Below, piece by piece: positions 9,328 to 20,429 of a stretch of 64,000 nucleotides of DNA; the stretch's first letter is position 1; every line of letters begins with the position of its first letter. The DNA is taken from NCBI GenBank assembly GCA_002786065.1, contig NHNY01000004.1, positions 682,001 through 746,000 on the forward strand, written 5' to 3'. A program made the translations under genes and the position numbers. Source of the stretch: Microcyclospora pomicola. Its lineage: Eukaryota; Ascomycota; Dothideomycetes; Capnodiales. The notes beneath the pieces are model-generated. The model had not been told where the DNA came from, searched no databases, and saw nothing but the letters and a program-made list of their open reading frames with translations.

Positions 9328-10827
9328 GTCACTGCTCTGGCTAAGCCCCTTTTCCTCCATCTTGACGCAGTGAGGCCTGTCATCATCAGACAGCCTACAT
9401 AAGCCGTCCACAATGCTGCTCAGATAGAGAGTAGCTCGACGCGTTAATGAATTTGCTTCTACTGTGTTTTTCCATTCCACCTAATCTGACAATACGTGAT
9501 GCCATTTCCAGCATTTCCAACAGCCATCCGTGCATGTAGATTATGATTGAGTGATGTTTCTATTCCCGATATCCACACTTGTTGGCAGATGACTTTTCGT
9601 GCGAAATGTCCGCGACAAGCTGTACTGCTCCCTTGTAGCTTAGAGCTTGATGATGAGTTGGAGCTGACCGGGCGGTCTGTCAGGCAAACAGCTTTCGAAG
9701 ACCATCGCTACTAGGAGACGCTCATACCAGTGAATCCGCCTCGCTCAGGGTATGCCAATGTTTTCGTACCACACATCTTTTAGCTGTCCATCGATCATAT
9801 CCTCGAACTACTCAGGGCGTTGTCCCTGATATCGACTTCCAGTCCTTCATCGTGCTGATGGTCACCCGCTGATCGAAGGCGAGTTCTTCGCGCCGAAGCA
9901 CGTCACTGAGGAAGATGCAGCACTCATCCAGCAGCCGCGCGAAGTATTTCTTACATGTAATGTGGAAGGAGTGTTCATCTTCTGCCTTGGACCAGAACCT
10001 GATGGGCCCAAAGCCTCGATGGCGTTCATGAAGATTCTGATACTATCGTAAGGGTGGTGGGTACCCTGTGTAACAAGTCCCAATGGGTTCTTGATAAAAG
10101 CTCGAGGCTTTACGCGCCTTCGATGTAACAAACCCCTTCTTCGTTTTGAACGGCACTTTTGGTCATTCTCTTCGAGTGTTCGAGGCCGCACCACCACAGT
10201 CTGAGGGCTTAGTTCTCGTCCGTCATACCCATGCACTCTTTCAGATCGTGCTTTGAGCATCACGACTTCGAGATAACGCGTGACACATTTGGAATATTGG
10301 GAAGCAGATTTTTCAACCAGCACTCAAAAGCATACCGTAATCGAATGCGTAACGTCCACCTCATGCATATACTGTTCAGGCTATCAATGGCGTTGGCCCC
10401 TGTCTGCCGACATTGACTAAATCGAGTGCGTTCGAACAAGCTGCCAGCTCATATTTCGTGGCCACATCCTCGAGGGGACCATTGCGCGTAACATGCAGCC
10501 TTGTGCAAGGAACCTGATGTGACCGATAGCTTGGCAGAGGTCTGTCAGTCGATGAGATGGCTGTGTAGTCTGCCCAGACAGATACCCATCCATCGACGTG
10601 AAGAGCTGGCATCAGCTTGCCCATCAAGCCATGGAGCTGGAACATGGTTTTCTCTGCCTCCTCTCTCATGCTTGATTCATCATTGACCATGTCGCGACTA
10701 TTCTGTCAGATCAAAATTGGTCCTTGAGACGCTGAGCAGATGAGTCACCAAGCTTGCAGAGGATAACTACGACGAGCCTTACCCTTGCTTTCATATTCCA
10801 AGATTTTCTTTTCTTCGAGCTCCTTGC
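9328..10827. other. Intergenic region containing a probable gene relic
   Basis: No intact gene is seen. The first 500 bases are featureless and include the 3' flank of the gene ending at 9327. The centre (9830-10416) carries protein-like frames described separately. From 10417 to the PTH1 start there is no convincing coding sequence, although a frame near 10430-10510 reads protein-like for about 28 residues. Confidence 0.45.
9830..10416 (+). pseudogene. Probable decayed protein gene, three successive frames
   Basis: Three adjacent open segments on the plus strand read like protein but lie in different frames. The first is 9830-10048 (73 codons, with GEFFAPKHVTEEDAAL and FIFCLGPEPDGPKASM). 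The second is 10098-10253 (52 codons, with NPFFVLNGTFGHSLRVFE). The third is 10231-10416 (with FEHHDFEITRDTFGIL). Each ends in a stop or frame change. I see no donor/acceptor set that joins them cleanly, so a frameshifted host gene is more likely than a spliced one. The style recalls short uncharacterised Dothideomycete proteins; no family is assigned. Confidence 0.35.
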
Positions 10828-11601
10828 ATGAGCGCCTCCCCACAACCACAAGTCCGAATCATGGATGTCGACACAGGAAGTGAGGTCGAAGGCGACAAGG
10901 ATATTTCGATGGCCCGAGCGTCATTGGCTTCGCGACCAACTACACCCTCCAAGACATCGAGGCAGCAGAAGCGATCACGCGAGTCCACACCTTTGGTCAA
11001 TGAGAGCATCCCTCCTCCGCAGCAAATGACAGCAGCGCGCACGCTGCCGCTCCTGATATGCAGCGTCGGTAATCCCGGCGCGACATATGCGAACACGCTG
11101 CACAGCGCCGGGCACACGGTGCTGAATCGACTTGCGTCGCATCTTGGGTCTTCGACGTTCCAGAAAGACCGGACGTTGGGCAATGGGCTTGTATCGAAGG
11201 TTTCTGGGTCAGAATGGACGCTGTGGCAGAGCACGTCTTACATGAACGAATCTGGTAAAGGCGTTCGTGCGGCATATATGAACTGGGCAAGAACATTACC
11301 GGACGGCGAAGGACGGCTGGTTATCGTGCATGATGAACTGGAAAAGCCGCTGGGCGCGGTGACGGTCAAGACCGCGCAGGGGCTGAGTGCGAAAGGACAC
11401 AATGGGTTGAAGAGCATCATCAGTCTGATCGGGCAGACGCCCTTTGCGAGGATAGGCGTTGGCATTGGGAGACCTGTCAGTCGGGAGCCTAGCGAGGTCG
11501 CGAGTTATGTGCTGAAGAAGATGGCGCCGGTGGAGAAGGCGAAGATCGAAGGCTCTGTAGAGGATGTGGTGGCTAAGCTGCGAGTGCTGGAGAAAGGCTG
11601 A
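10828..11601 (+). CDS. PTH1: Peptidyl-tRNA hydrolase (bacterial Pth type)
   Basis: Single exon, 257 residues. The hydrolase domain spans about residues 74-257 and hydrolyses the ester bond of peptidyl-tRNAs dropped from ribosomes. Conserved parts are the GNPG motif (81-84), the catalytic His of the LHSAGH block (about residue 92), Asn in YMNESG (140), Asp in VIVHDELEKPLG (169) and Asn in GHNGLKSI (192). The first 70 residues are an extra Ser/Pro-rich, mixed-charge extension, absent from bacterial Pth. In-frame ATGs at 10861 and 11028 could give shorter forms, the last starting just before the domain (MTAARTLPLL). In fungi this enzyme is usually mitochondrial, but the extension is acidic near its start and is not a clear targeting peptide. 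Confidence 0.92.
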   Translation: MSASPQPQVRIMDVDTGSEVEGDKDISMARASLASRPTTPSKTSRQQKRSRESTPLVNESIPPPQQMTAARTLPLLICSVGNPGATYANTLHSAGHTVLNRLASHLGSSTFQKDRTLGNGLVSKVSGSEWTLWQSTSYMNESGKGVRAAYMNWARTLPDGEGRLVIVHDELEKPLGAVTVKTAQGLSAKGHNGLKSIISLIGQTPFARIGVGIGRPVSREPSEVASYVLKKMAPVEKAKIEGSVEDVVAKLRVLEKG

Positions 11602-12258
11602 GAGATGGTGATGGACATGACATCTCTCTTATCACACTCGTGGACGAAAACGACCGCAGCTTTACCTTGCTGCTTCGATCGTGAGCACAGCATGATGTGG
11701 GCCACCCACGCCCCTGCCAAAGTCATTATGGGTTCACCCTCCAGAGATGCCTGCAAAAAATTGCTGCGCGTCCATGCTCGCAGGCTTCCCCTCATGACCG
11801 AAAGCGATCCTCGTTGCGTCCAACTGGACAAAGAATCGCTCAAGCCAGGGTGAGAACTTGACTGAAGCACCACCCTTGATCGCGAGGCAATGTCCTACTC
11901 ATCCCAAATCTCTTCTGGGGAAGCCGAGCCGCTTGGTCGCACATGCACATAGCTGATCGACTCCGATTGCCGATAGCCACTTGTACAGAAATATGTAGAA
12001 CTTTATCAATCGGCCATACAAAGCATTATACCACGGATAAAGACAACCTTTGATCTTAAAAGGTGCTACCTTAACGCGTCTGGATGCAATGCTGGAAGGG
12101 GCGATGGCCACGAACACCTCAATCCTGTTTCTATGTTGATACTTCTACACCATACATACAGCTATCGAAGCGCGTCTTTTGATTTTATATATTTCGTCTA
12201 CCATGAACACATTGACGCCATGAAAGTAAAGGACCCCCAAGTCTAAGGGCAACGTTTC
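11602..12258. other. Convergent intergenic region PTH1 / NHX1
   Basis: This gap lies between the stops of PTH1 and NHX1 and should contain both 3' untranslated regions. No gene, tRNA or repeat was recognised. The part near 12130-12250 is AT-rich. Confidence 0.5.
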
Positions 12259-14362
12259 TTACGCGCCGCCTGATCCTCCATTTCCATACGGACCTTTGTT
12301 TGATCCGCTAGGATCGAGCAACAAGTGGGGCTTGAAGAAGTTCTCGTCGAGACGGTTGAATAGAGTGCCAGCATCCTCAGACGTGGCGTTCAAGATCTGG
12401 CTGAAAGCTCCTCTTGCCGTCAGCGCATTGCTATCTGGTCGTGCACCTGATACAGGATATGTGTTCCCTGAGTCTGGCTCGGAGTTCATCGTGGATCGTC
12501 GGGCGGCAGGTGGAAGGTCCAGATCTTCGTCATCGCTGTGCACATCGGTAAACTCATTTTCCTGTACCAGCAGACCTTGTTCTGCTGCGTGTTGTGCGTC
12601 GCGACGAGCCCGAGAGCTGTTACGACGTCCAATCTCAGGACCTGATCCATCAGGACTGTTATTCGCGTGACCAGTGCTCCACGTATTTGCGCCGTTGCGT
12701 TGGTCAACGTGATCGAGCTTAATGTTGCCATTGCCACTGGCGGGCATGCCGTTCCCAAAGGCGGTACCGTTCTTGCGCGCGTACGCACCAACTCCGCGAG
12801 GGACGGGTTCGATGTCAAACTCGTCGTCGCTATCGATCTCTTCCACAACACCAATGCGAATGTGACAAATCTCAAGCATACGGCTTGTGGTGCCGCCAAA
12901 AATGATGACAGTCAACACTACCACCACCAAGACTGTGGCTCGGAGTGCGAGCGCGTCTTTGCCAGTAATGCCAGCAGCGAGCGCCACACCGACTGCACCA
13001 CGAAGTCCAGCCCAGAAGATCATGACTTTCCAATTTGAAGGAATCTCTTCCGCAACTTCCTGACCTCTTCGCCGAGCACGGTAGCGGATGAACCAGTTGA
13101 TAGCTATGCTGAGGGGAAAGACTGCACACCATCTCGCCAAACATATGCCGATGATCGTCACAAGAATGAAGAGGGGCTTGAACTCCAAGCCGTTTCCAGT
13201 GAAGAGTGACAACCCCAGATAGATAAAGATGAAATTCTCGGATAGCTGAGCCATGAGCGAGAACGTGAATTTGGTCGTCAGCTGTGTTCGACGTGACATG
13301 TTGTGGTAAGCATAATGTTTGAGACATATACCACAGAATAGTAACGACACGATACCTTGCAATCACAGTCAGCATTGTAGAAAAGCCAATTGCTTTGATG
13401 TCGAACATACCACTCATGTGAATGGCATTAGCCAAGAAATAGGACGCGTAGGCGATAAGGAAGACCAGACAACTTTCGATCTTGGGATCTCTTCTCACAT
13501 GAGTGAACTTGAGGAGCAGACTCGTGCCAAGGCCGACAAGAATTCCGAGTATGAGCGAACCGAAAAAGACCAGCAAGAAGACTCCAATGGACTCGAACAG
13601 GCTTAGAATGGTGAGTTTGCCAGCCGATGCTCCAGCGCTGTACTTCTGCGCGGTCTCGAATAGCACAATAGCGATGGCATCGTTCAGGATCGATTCACCG
13701 AAGATGATGGTGTAAAGCTTCGGGTCCACCTTGTAGGCGTTGAAAATGGCAAGGATCGTGACGGGATCTGTAGCAGAGAGGGTTGCGCCGACAGCCAGAG
13801 CATCCACAAAGGATATATCTAGACCTTCAAGAGGGATTCGGGTCCATAGCCACAGGACCACTCCTAGGACTAGCGCAGAGATGAATGTTCCGGCAAAGGC
13901 GAAAGTGAGAATGGTTCCGATATTGCGGAAGAAGTTGGCCTGGGTAGAGTGTTAGCCTCATCACAACGCGTCCCAGGAACGAGCCGAGCGTACCTGATGT
14001 AACTCATATCCACTGGCTAGAATGATGGGCGGCAGCAGTAGATTGAAGAAAAACTGATAGTCGAACGTGACCACGTCCAGCACACTGGTGATCGCCGTCA
14101 ATCGCAGGATCAGACCAATGACCATTCCTGCAAAGATGGAAATGACCGTCTCATGCACGGCCTGGATCTTCTTGCTCTGCAGCACGTAACTCATGAAGAA
14201 CGCTACGATGAGCAGCATGATCAGGATGAGCAGCGCCCATGATGTGTATATCTCCTTCTGTCCAGCTTCGGGGGTCGCCTCTGGATCCGGGTCTTCACCA
14301 CTCTCTTGTCGGGCTGCTAGCGTTGCAAGCATCGCCGCTCGCGCGTACAGGCCGAAACCCAT
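12259..14362 (-). CDS. NHX1: Endosomal/vacuolar Na+(K+)/H+ exchanger
   Basis: Three exons on the minus strand, 14362-13994, 13939-13411 and 13355-12259, give 664 residues. Introns of 54 and 55 nt restore the frame exactly. The CPA1 exchanger domain fills residues 50 to about 460 with some twelve helices. It includes the amiloride-site block YQFFFNLLLPPIILASGYEL, the ion-pathway motifs SATDPVTILAIF and FGESILNDAIAIVLFE, and GLRGAVGVALA. The roughly 200-residue C-terminal tail is hydrophilic and rich in Asn, Gly and Asp, presumably cytosolic and regulatory. The family swaps luminal protons for Na+ or K+ in late endosomes and vacuoles, controlling pH and trafficking. The start is the first ATG of the exon (MGFGLYARAAM). 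Confidence 0.94.
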
Positions 14363-14912
14363 GGTGGGTGACAATCAGTGTTATGACTGTCGCATGGAGT
14401 GGTAGGTCGGGGATGCTGGTGAAAGGCCAAGTGGTCGAGCGAGTCCCTAGCTTTGGCGTCGCAAGAACACAGGTCTGGCTGTAAAAACGGCGAGGTATTG
14501 CCTGGAACAATGGTCGAAGGAGCGTATTGACGGTGAGGACCACGTCGTTACAATACTGTATGAGCCTGTGGACTTCAAGATATGTCCAGGATTACAGTAC
14601 ACCAGAGTCAAGCTGCTGGAAGCCCTACGACAGGGTCGAACCTAAACTGCGGCTTCTCTAGCCTCGGAGACTAGTTCACGTGTCAGTCGTCTTAAAGGCC
14701 CGTGCACATCCAACCAGGCCACACTAAGTCACAGTATATGGCTCGGTTAACCTCGATGAACGTGTCCTTTGAGAGAATCTTGGTACAATGATGCACAAAA
14801 ACTAGTCTTATAGACTACTATAACTAGTCTCATAGCCGTGTAGTCTTATAGACAACTATATTTTCTCCCCGAATCGGCCGTCCTGTGCTGTCACCAAAAA
14901 GGGTGCTCGGAC
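14363..14912. promoter_or_regulatory. Divergent promoter region NHX1 / SARAF
   Basis: Both flanking genes start outward from this 550-bp gap, so both promoters lie here. The SARAF-proximal part carries the triple TAGTCTTATAGAC-type motif listed separately. No gene seen. Confidence 0.55.
14803..14853 (+). repeat. Three copies of TAGTCT(T/C)ATAG(A/C)C upstream of SARAF
   Basis: Copies start at 14803, 14825 and 14841. The first and third are identical over 13 bases and the middle one differs at two. The first copy extends into the hairpin-forming palindrome TAGTCT-TAT-AGACTA. The cluster ends 60 bases before the SARAF ATG, a position suited to a promoter-proximal operator or a leader element. 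No known factor is assigned. Confidence 0.6.
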
Positions 14913-15980
14913 ATGAACTTCATCACTCTAGTCACGACAGTCATCCTAGCTCTATCGTCGACATGTCAGGCTGCCAAGAAGCCGGCGGATAGCATCCTGC
15001 TATCGCAGGTCAAGACACTTACGCTCCGCGATGGCAAGCAAACCACACATCGGCGGGTGTCCGCTTCGCCGCAGCTGAGCTGTGTAGGTGGAAGCGGCAA
15101 AGGACTCTACACTGTGGATGTGATGCGCTGCAAGAACGCCGGATCCGAGTACGACATCGAGGACATTCAATGGACGTGTCAAGCATCACTGCCTCCAGAA
15201 TTCAAGCTCGGAAGTACAGAGGTGGTGTGCGAGGGTTACGATTCAGCTGACGATCCCTATGTGTTAAAGGGTAGCTGTGCGGTAGAGTATCGGCTGATCC
15301 TTACCGACGAAGGAGAGGAGAAGTATGGTTCCAACTCGTGGCAACGGATGTTTATGTCAAAAGACCAAAAGACTCGCAAGTCCAGCTCTGACTTGGGTTC
15401 GACTTTGTTTGCCATCGTATTTTGGGTTGGTTTTGCTGGTAAGACTTCTTTTTCTGTGGGCATACGACGTGGTTGTAACTAACACGGCGATCCAGGTATT
15501 GTTCTGTTGATACTGAAAAGCATCTTCTTTCCCACGAACGCCAATGTCGGTGGAGTCCCCAACGGTCGCAGAGGCTGGGGAGGTTTCGGCGGCGGCGGCG
15601 GCGGCGGCGGCGATGATGATGGCAACGATCCACCTCCTCCTTACACGCCTCGAGCCCCAAAGCCTTCATCGTCCTACCGGGCGAACCAAGCTCCACAGGC
15701 GGCAAACGCGAATCGTGGATGGCAGCCTGGTTTCTGGACTGGGACTGCCGCGGGAGCAGCAGCCGGCTACTTAGCAGGGAACCGCGGTAGCGCCCGACAG
15801 AATGCCAACAGATACTATCAAGACCCGCAGCCTGGACCATCAAGTTGGTTTGGGGGCGGTGGTGGGAATGCGAGGCCATCAACCGGCTGGGGAGGTGGGT
15901 CGCCAAGTGCCGGTCCCAGCTCAGCACCGAGCAGCAGTCGACATGAAAGCACTGGGTTCGGTGGGACGAGGAGACGGTAG
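14913..15980 (+). CDS. SARAF: SARAF-like regulator of store-operated calcium entry
   Basis: Two exons, 14913-15438 and 15496-15980, encode 336 residues. Residues 1-20 form a cleavable signal peptide (MNFITLVTTVILALSSTCQA). A luminal Cys-containing domain follows, with the family blocks CKNAGSEYDIEDIQWTC and CAVEYRL. One transmembrane helix lies around residues 162-185 and is interrupted in the gene by the 57-nt intron. The cytosolic tail is Gly/Pro/Ser-rich and includes eight consecutive Gly from a GGC run at 15588-15611. In animals this ER membrane protein restrains STIM-dependent calcium entry. Fungi have the domain but no obvious STIM/Orai, so the fungal role is open. Confidence 0.9.
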
Positions 15981-16630
15981 TCACTTGTCTTATGGCGTTA
16001 CGAGATACGAGAAGAAGCAGTGAAAGCTACATGTAGATACCATACTAACACTGGCCTCACATGACATTTCACCAGTGACAAGCGTAGGTCGATGGACTGC
16101 GTCTTCGTTTGACCGTCGTTCAAGACATCTGCTTCGAGTCCGTCATTGCCTCTGCAGCAAGTATGCTACCAATAGATAAGACATGTCATGCCAGCGTGGA
16201 GTTGCAGTCTGCTGAACCAGCATGCTGCACGCTCGATCGTGAAGAAGACACAGATCATCGTCGCGATGTAGGACTGCTTTCACATACTGTAAGTACCGCA
16301 AGAAAAGCAACTCCCTGGCCCTTGCTATATGCAAATGTCTTCAGCTGTCACATCAAGTGAGTCAGAGTAAGCATGAAGTGACGAACAATAATATAAAATA
16401 ATGTTTCTCGACTCTGCATGCGCGTCGCGCTCCACGGTGATCCGTGCGCGGACCCTGCACGTGGGCGCGTCTCCTGGCAGCCGCAGCGAAAGTGGTCGCA
16501 TACACCTAGCCAGCGAAACCAAATCCATGCCTCCTTTGACCCCAACATCCCACCAACCCATTCACTCGAACCCCCCTACATCTGTAACGAATACCACATC
16601 GACCACTCGGGAAAAAGAAAGAAAGAGAAC
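15981..16630. other. Intergenic region SARAF / RIM1
   Basis: This region holds the SARAF 3' flank and RIM1 promoter. Several overlapping open frames near 16400-16630 run into RIM1 in other frames and are not credible genes. Nothing else recognised. Confidence 0.5.
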
Positions 16631-17325
16631 ATGCAGTCTCTACGCACCACCGTCCCGCGCGTCGCGCTCCACGCCCACCGCGCCTTCTCCACCAGCACGC
16701 CGCGCTCGCTGGCCAAGATGTCGCTCATCGGCCGCATGGCGTTTGCGCCGGAGCTCGAGGACACAGCGACGGGCAAGCAGATCGTCAAGTACGTGCTGGG
16801 CGTCAGCAACGGGCCCAAGGATGAGAGCGGGAACCGCGCGACGAGCTGGTTCCGCGTCGCGAGTTTCATGAATGAGGGCCCGGCGCGCGAGTTGCTGTTG
16901 CGGTTGCCCAAGGGGTGAGTTTGCGAATTCCTGTTTGTTGGGGTCTGGGGAGGAGGAATGGGATGGTGTGAGTGGGTGATGAAACAAGGAGTGGAGGGTG
17001 GAGATGAAGGAGATGCGCAAGGAGGGAGCACATGAAACCAGGAGTTTGGTCGATCATACAACGTTCGGACATGCGAGGACTGACTTTGGCGCATCCACAG
17101 GTCATTGATTCACGTCGAGGCCGATGCCAGCTTGAACACATATGGCGAGGAGGGCGACAAGCGTACGGCGCTCAACTTGGTGCAACGTAAGTGCAGGATC
17201 TCCGACAGCGGATTGCTACAGACTCGGCTGAGCAGAGACTGATCACGGGAACAGGCAACTTCGAGGTCCTCTCGACCCCACGCGTTGAAGACGGCGAGTC
17301 GATGAGCGGAGCTGGCGCCGCCTAG
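16631..17325 (+). CDS. RIM1: Mitochondrial single-stranded DNA-binding protein
   Basis: Three exons, 16631-16914, 17101-17186 and 17255-17325, give 146 residues. The first 30 residues are a typical mitochondrial presequence: Arg/Ser/Thr-rich, no acidic residues, with RAFSTSTPRSLAK near the cleavage site. An OB-fold follows: SLIGRMAFAPELEDTATGKQ, then TSWFRVASF, GSLIHVEADASLNTYGEEG and KRTALNLVQRNFEVL. The family coats single-stranded mtDNA and supports its replication. The first intron is unusually long for this region (186 nt). The length and motif order match yeast Rim1. Confidence 0.92.
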
Positions 17326-20300
17326 GGCCCTTGCCGCTTTGTTTCTTGTGTTGTTGCTTGGCGCGGAAAGATGTATCATATACCCTGAGGAAAGACTGCT
17401 GTTCTGTAAGGAGTTGGTAATGCTGGGATGGGTGGATGTAATGGGCACTCCGCCTTTAGTCTGGCAGGCTCGAGCAGAAAGTGATCTATGGAGCAACCAC
17501 CGATGATGGCTTGTTGATGTCAGTGCGAAAGCGCGGAGAGATGCAGTGTACGTTCGCAATCTTCGCTCCAAGAATGAATCGAGTTCTGTCCATGTTGCGA
17601 CCAGCCGTAGGGATCGGATTAGGTGGTGACAGATGGACTTCTCTATCTCATGCACGTCATTTGCAGCGCGAATTATCATCTACGCAGATCTAATGCAAAT
17701 CGTTGCAGGATGGGTGCTGTAACTTTCCCTGCTGCCAAGACCATGATAGCTCCAGGCAAGGTAAGCTGAACGATGCGCAGCTCTGCCACGATCAGCATCT
17801 TACGCTTTGCGTCACGACGAGACGTGCACAGCAGCGCAGGGGAAGCCGAATCCCTTGACTACCACCTCAACAATTGCCGTAGTACTACAGGGATGTAAGC
17901 AGTATCAAGCAAGACGACAGCCCGGGAATTGAAGCGAAGCTCGCTCAAATCTAAGCTTGTCAGCCGAGTCTACCACATCCTTCGCCAACATGTCCCGGCT
18001 GCATGCAGCAATCCTCGCCATAGTCAAGGTAGGTAGTCGTTAACTCGTCTTCTACTACTGGACTCGGTCTGACGATAGCGATTGCAGCAAGTCCGGCTTG
18101 TCCGCGATCAGCTTGCATAACCTTGGCACGCGTATATGCAAGAAGCAGAGAAGCTTCCTACAGCTGTGTCTTCGTATGCGCCGAGCCGTGTGAGCTCGGG
18201 CTTGGCTGTCAGCCAGATCGACCGCGCCGCTCCTCTGATGCTTGCGGGCGTGGGGCGGGTGGACTGTAGTGTCTCAGAGGGTTTATGGGCTGCGAAGTTC
18301 TTGTGTCAATGTAGCGATGGTCTGAATGGACCGTTAGGAGGACTTGGAGAAGCAGCGATGAGGGGCTGTCTTGAAAACAAGGACCCTCGGCTGGTATCTA
18401 GCTCTGAAGGCTGCGAAAAGTTTGCCACTTTCGCAGATGCATAAAGCTACGCATGCATACGTGTCCGCGTGCATGTACTGTTTCCAAATCAGCCAGGCTG
18501 AGATCGGCCGGGCGTTGCTATACCTAGCAAGTGATGGACGCGGTGGCCTGCCAAGGTCCATCGATTTCAAAGTGCGCCAATGGTTGGAAGGTAGCTCTAC
18601 AGCGCAACGCGGGGCACCACTCTAGTTCTATAGCTCACATCGCTTCGTATGATGCTGATCGGGTGATGGAATGGTCTGCCATCGTGTCAAGCATTGGTCA
18701 GCAATAAACATGTTGTCACTCAATACCTTGGCACATCGACCAGGCACGAGTACGTGCATGATCGAGTGACCGGAGTAGAGCGTCGACAAAGGTACATGGG
18801 AGGTGGGGCGAACAGGCTTTTCTTCGTGGTGGGGCCGGGGGAGCGGTGTCGCGTGTATGCAAGTGACATGCATGCGATGTGTTACAGCACTGTGGTCGGT
18901 GAAGCTGAAGATGAAACGAGAGACGCACGAGGTGGGACAGAGCAGCCACATGGAACATGTCCGATATGCACGTGGGTTGGACTGCAGGCGTCCAAGGGAG
19001 ACGTCGACGTAAGTTAGCTGAAGGATGCGATGCGATGCGATGCTGCTGCTTTTGACCAGGCTTGGCACTCATCTTGCAGCACAACGGGGATGCAGTATCA
19101 GTAAGGGATAGAACTGGCGGTCACGATGTGCTGGTGCTGTTGTGGTTGTGGGAGGTCCTGTCATGGATGGATATACCGAGCACATATATATTGGATGTTG
19201 CCCATCAACCGCTATCCTGCTTCCCACTGCTCCTCTATATCTGACCCCGACCTGATCAGACCCGACCATTGAATCAGCCAATCTCCCGTTCGCTAGACGA
19301 TCGAATCTCCTCCATCGAACAACACGCCTGCCGCGTCTGGAGCGAGTCTTCTGCCCCGAATTGCTAACAAGAACTCTCTCGGCATGCCCACCCTCGTCGC
19401 CTGGCCCCCCACCAAGCAGCCCGCGAAAATGGAATAACACCACCTGTTGCCCTCTCCTCCGACGCTACGACTGCTCTACCTGAGGTCTAGCCGTGTACCC
19501 CAGTACTGCTGCATCGCGATTCATTATTCATCATTCACACTGCCTGCCAACCCTCATCCGGCGGAACGGACGGGAGTTGCATCACCCTTCATCTCGACGC
19601 GCCATTAATGCCGCAGTCCTGACCAACCCAGCACGCTCCGTTCGAGCCATTCTGATTCCTCTCTCGCGGCAAAGGGCCAGAGCCAGAGCCAGGCGCGAGT
19701 CGTCGTCGGTGGTGCGCCAACGATCCGCTACCTGAGTACAGTACCAGCAAAGCAGCACTCGACACACCCACAGCATAATATCATCCCGACTGCACGAACC
19801 ACTGCTCCTGCTATACCTGACCTCACCTGTCTCGCTTTTGCTCTCATCCTTCGCCTCATCTCACTCTGTCCTCTTCTGCGGTCCACCCTGTATCCTCGCC
19901 CGACAAGCCCCTCTCACGACGATCCCGTCTTCCCTCCTCGCAAATTCGTGGCCCCTCCGTCCATCGCCCACTACCTCGTCGTCCAACATGTCGCTTCACG
20001 TCTTATTACTGTCCTGACCGACCGATCGACCCGTGCCGACGTTGCTTTGCTTCTGATCTGCCGTCGCCGTCTCACCTCGACCACTGCCGTGTGGTGGGTT
20101 TGTCAGCTTCGCTCATCTCGGTCCTCATCCTGGAAAGTTCCTGCAATTCACAGCCACGAGCCAAGAGAGATCGCCACGACCGGACCGGCCAGCAGGTGTT
20201 GCTTTTAATACAACCCTACATCGCTCAGCCTGCCGCTCCACGTCTGCAACCACATCAGCTGTCGCTTGGCCTTGCATCGTGACCTCATCCTGCGGGTCGC

Positions 20301-20429
20301 GATATCGCGCAGCGCGTCCTCTAATTCTCCTCCAACCCTATCTCCCACCATACACTTGCGCGCGCTCGACCTCTCCCCGCGCTACCAACGCACACCCTAG
20401 CGTTCGCCGAGACTGTCTCAACAATCGCG
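17326..20429. other. 3.1-kb non-coding region and SAT4 leader
   Basis: No gene is supported. A tiny spliced frame could start at ATG 17991 (MSRLHAAILAIVK, GTAGGT donor) but stops within ten codons of the next exon. Other frames overlap on both strands without recognisable motifs. (GATGC)4 lies at 19024-19043. From about 19200 to 20429 the plus strand is markedly C/T-rich, as in long transcribed leaders of fungal regulatory genes, and leads directly into SAT4. Confidence 0.5.
19024..19043 (+). repeat. (GATGC)4 pentanucleotide repeat
   Basis: Four exact GATGC units followed by TGCTGC. It lies outside any gene and is probably a simple slippage repeat. Confidence 0.8.

Noticed and set aside
12486-12899. 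Alternative frame inside the NHX1 tail
   Set aside because: Overlaps the NHX1 coding exon in another phase and has no motif; the NHX1 frame is supported end to end.
15352-15984. 210-codon minus-strand frame opposite SARAF
   Set aside because: Shadow of the Gly/Pro-rich SARAF tail; composition is dominated by Arg/Ser from complementing GGC and CCA codons.
17991-18120. Small spliced gene starting MSRLHAAILAIVK
   Set aside because: After the best donor/acceptor the frame stops within about ten codons; no known short protein matches.
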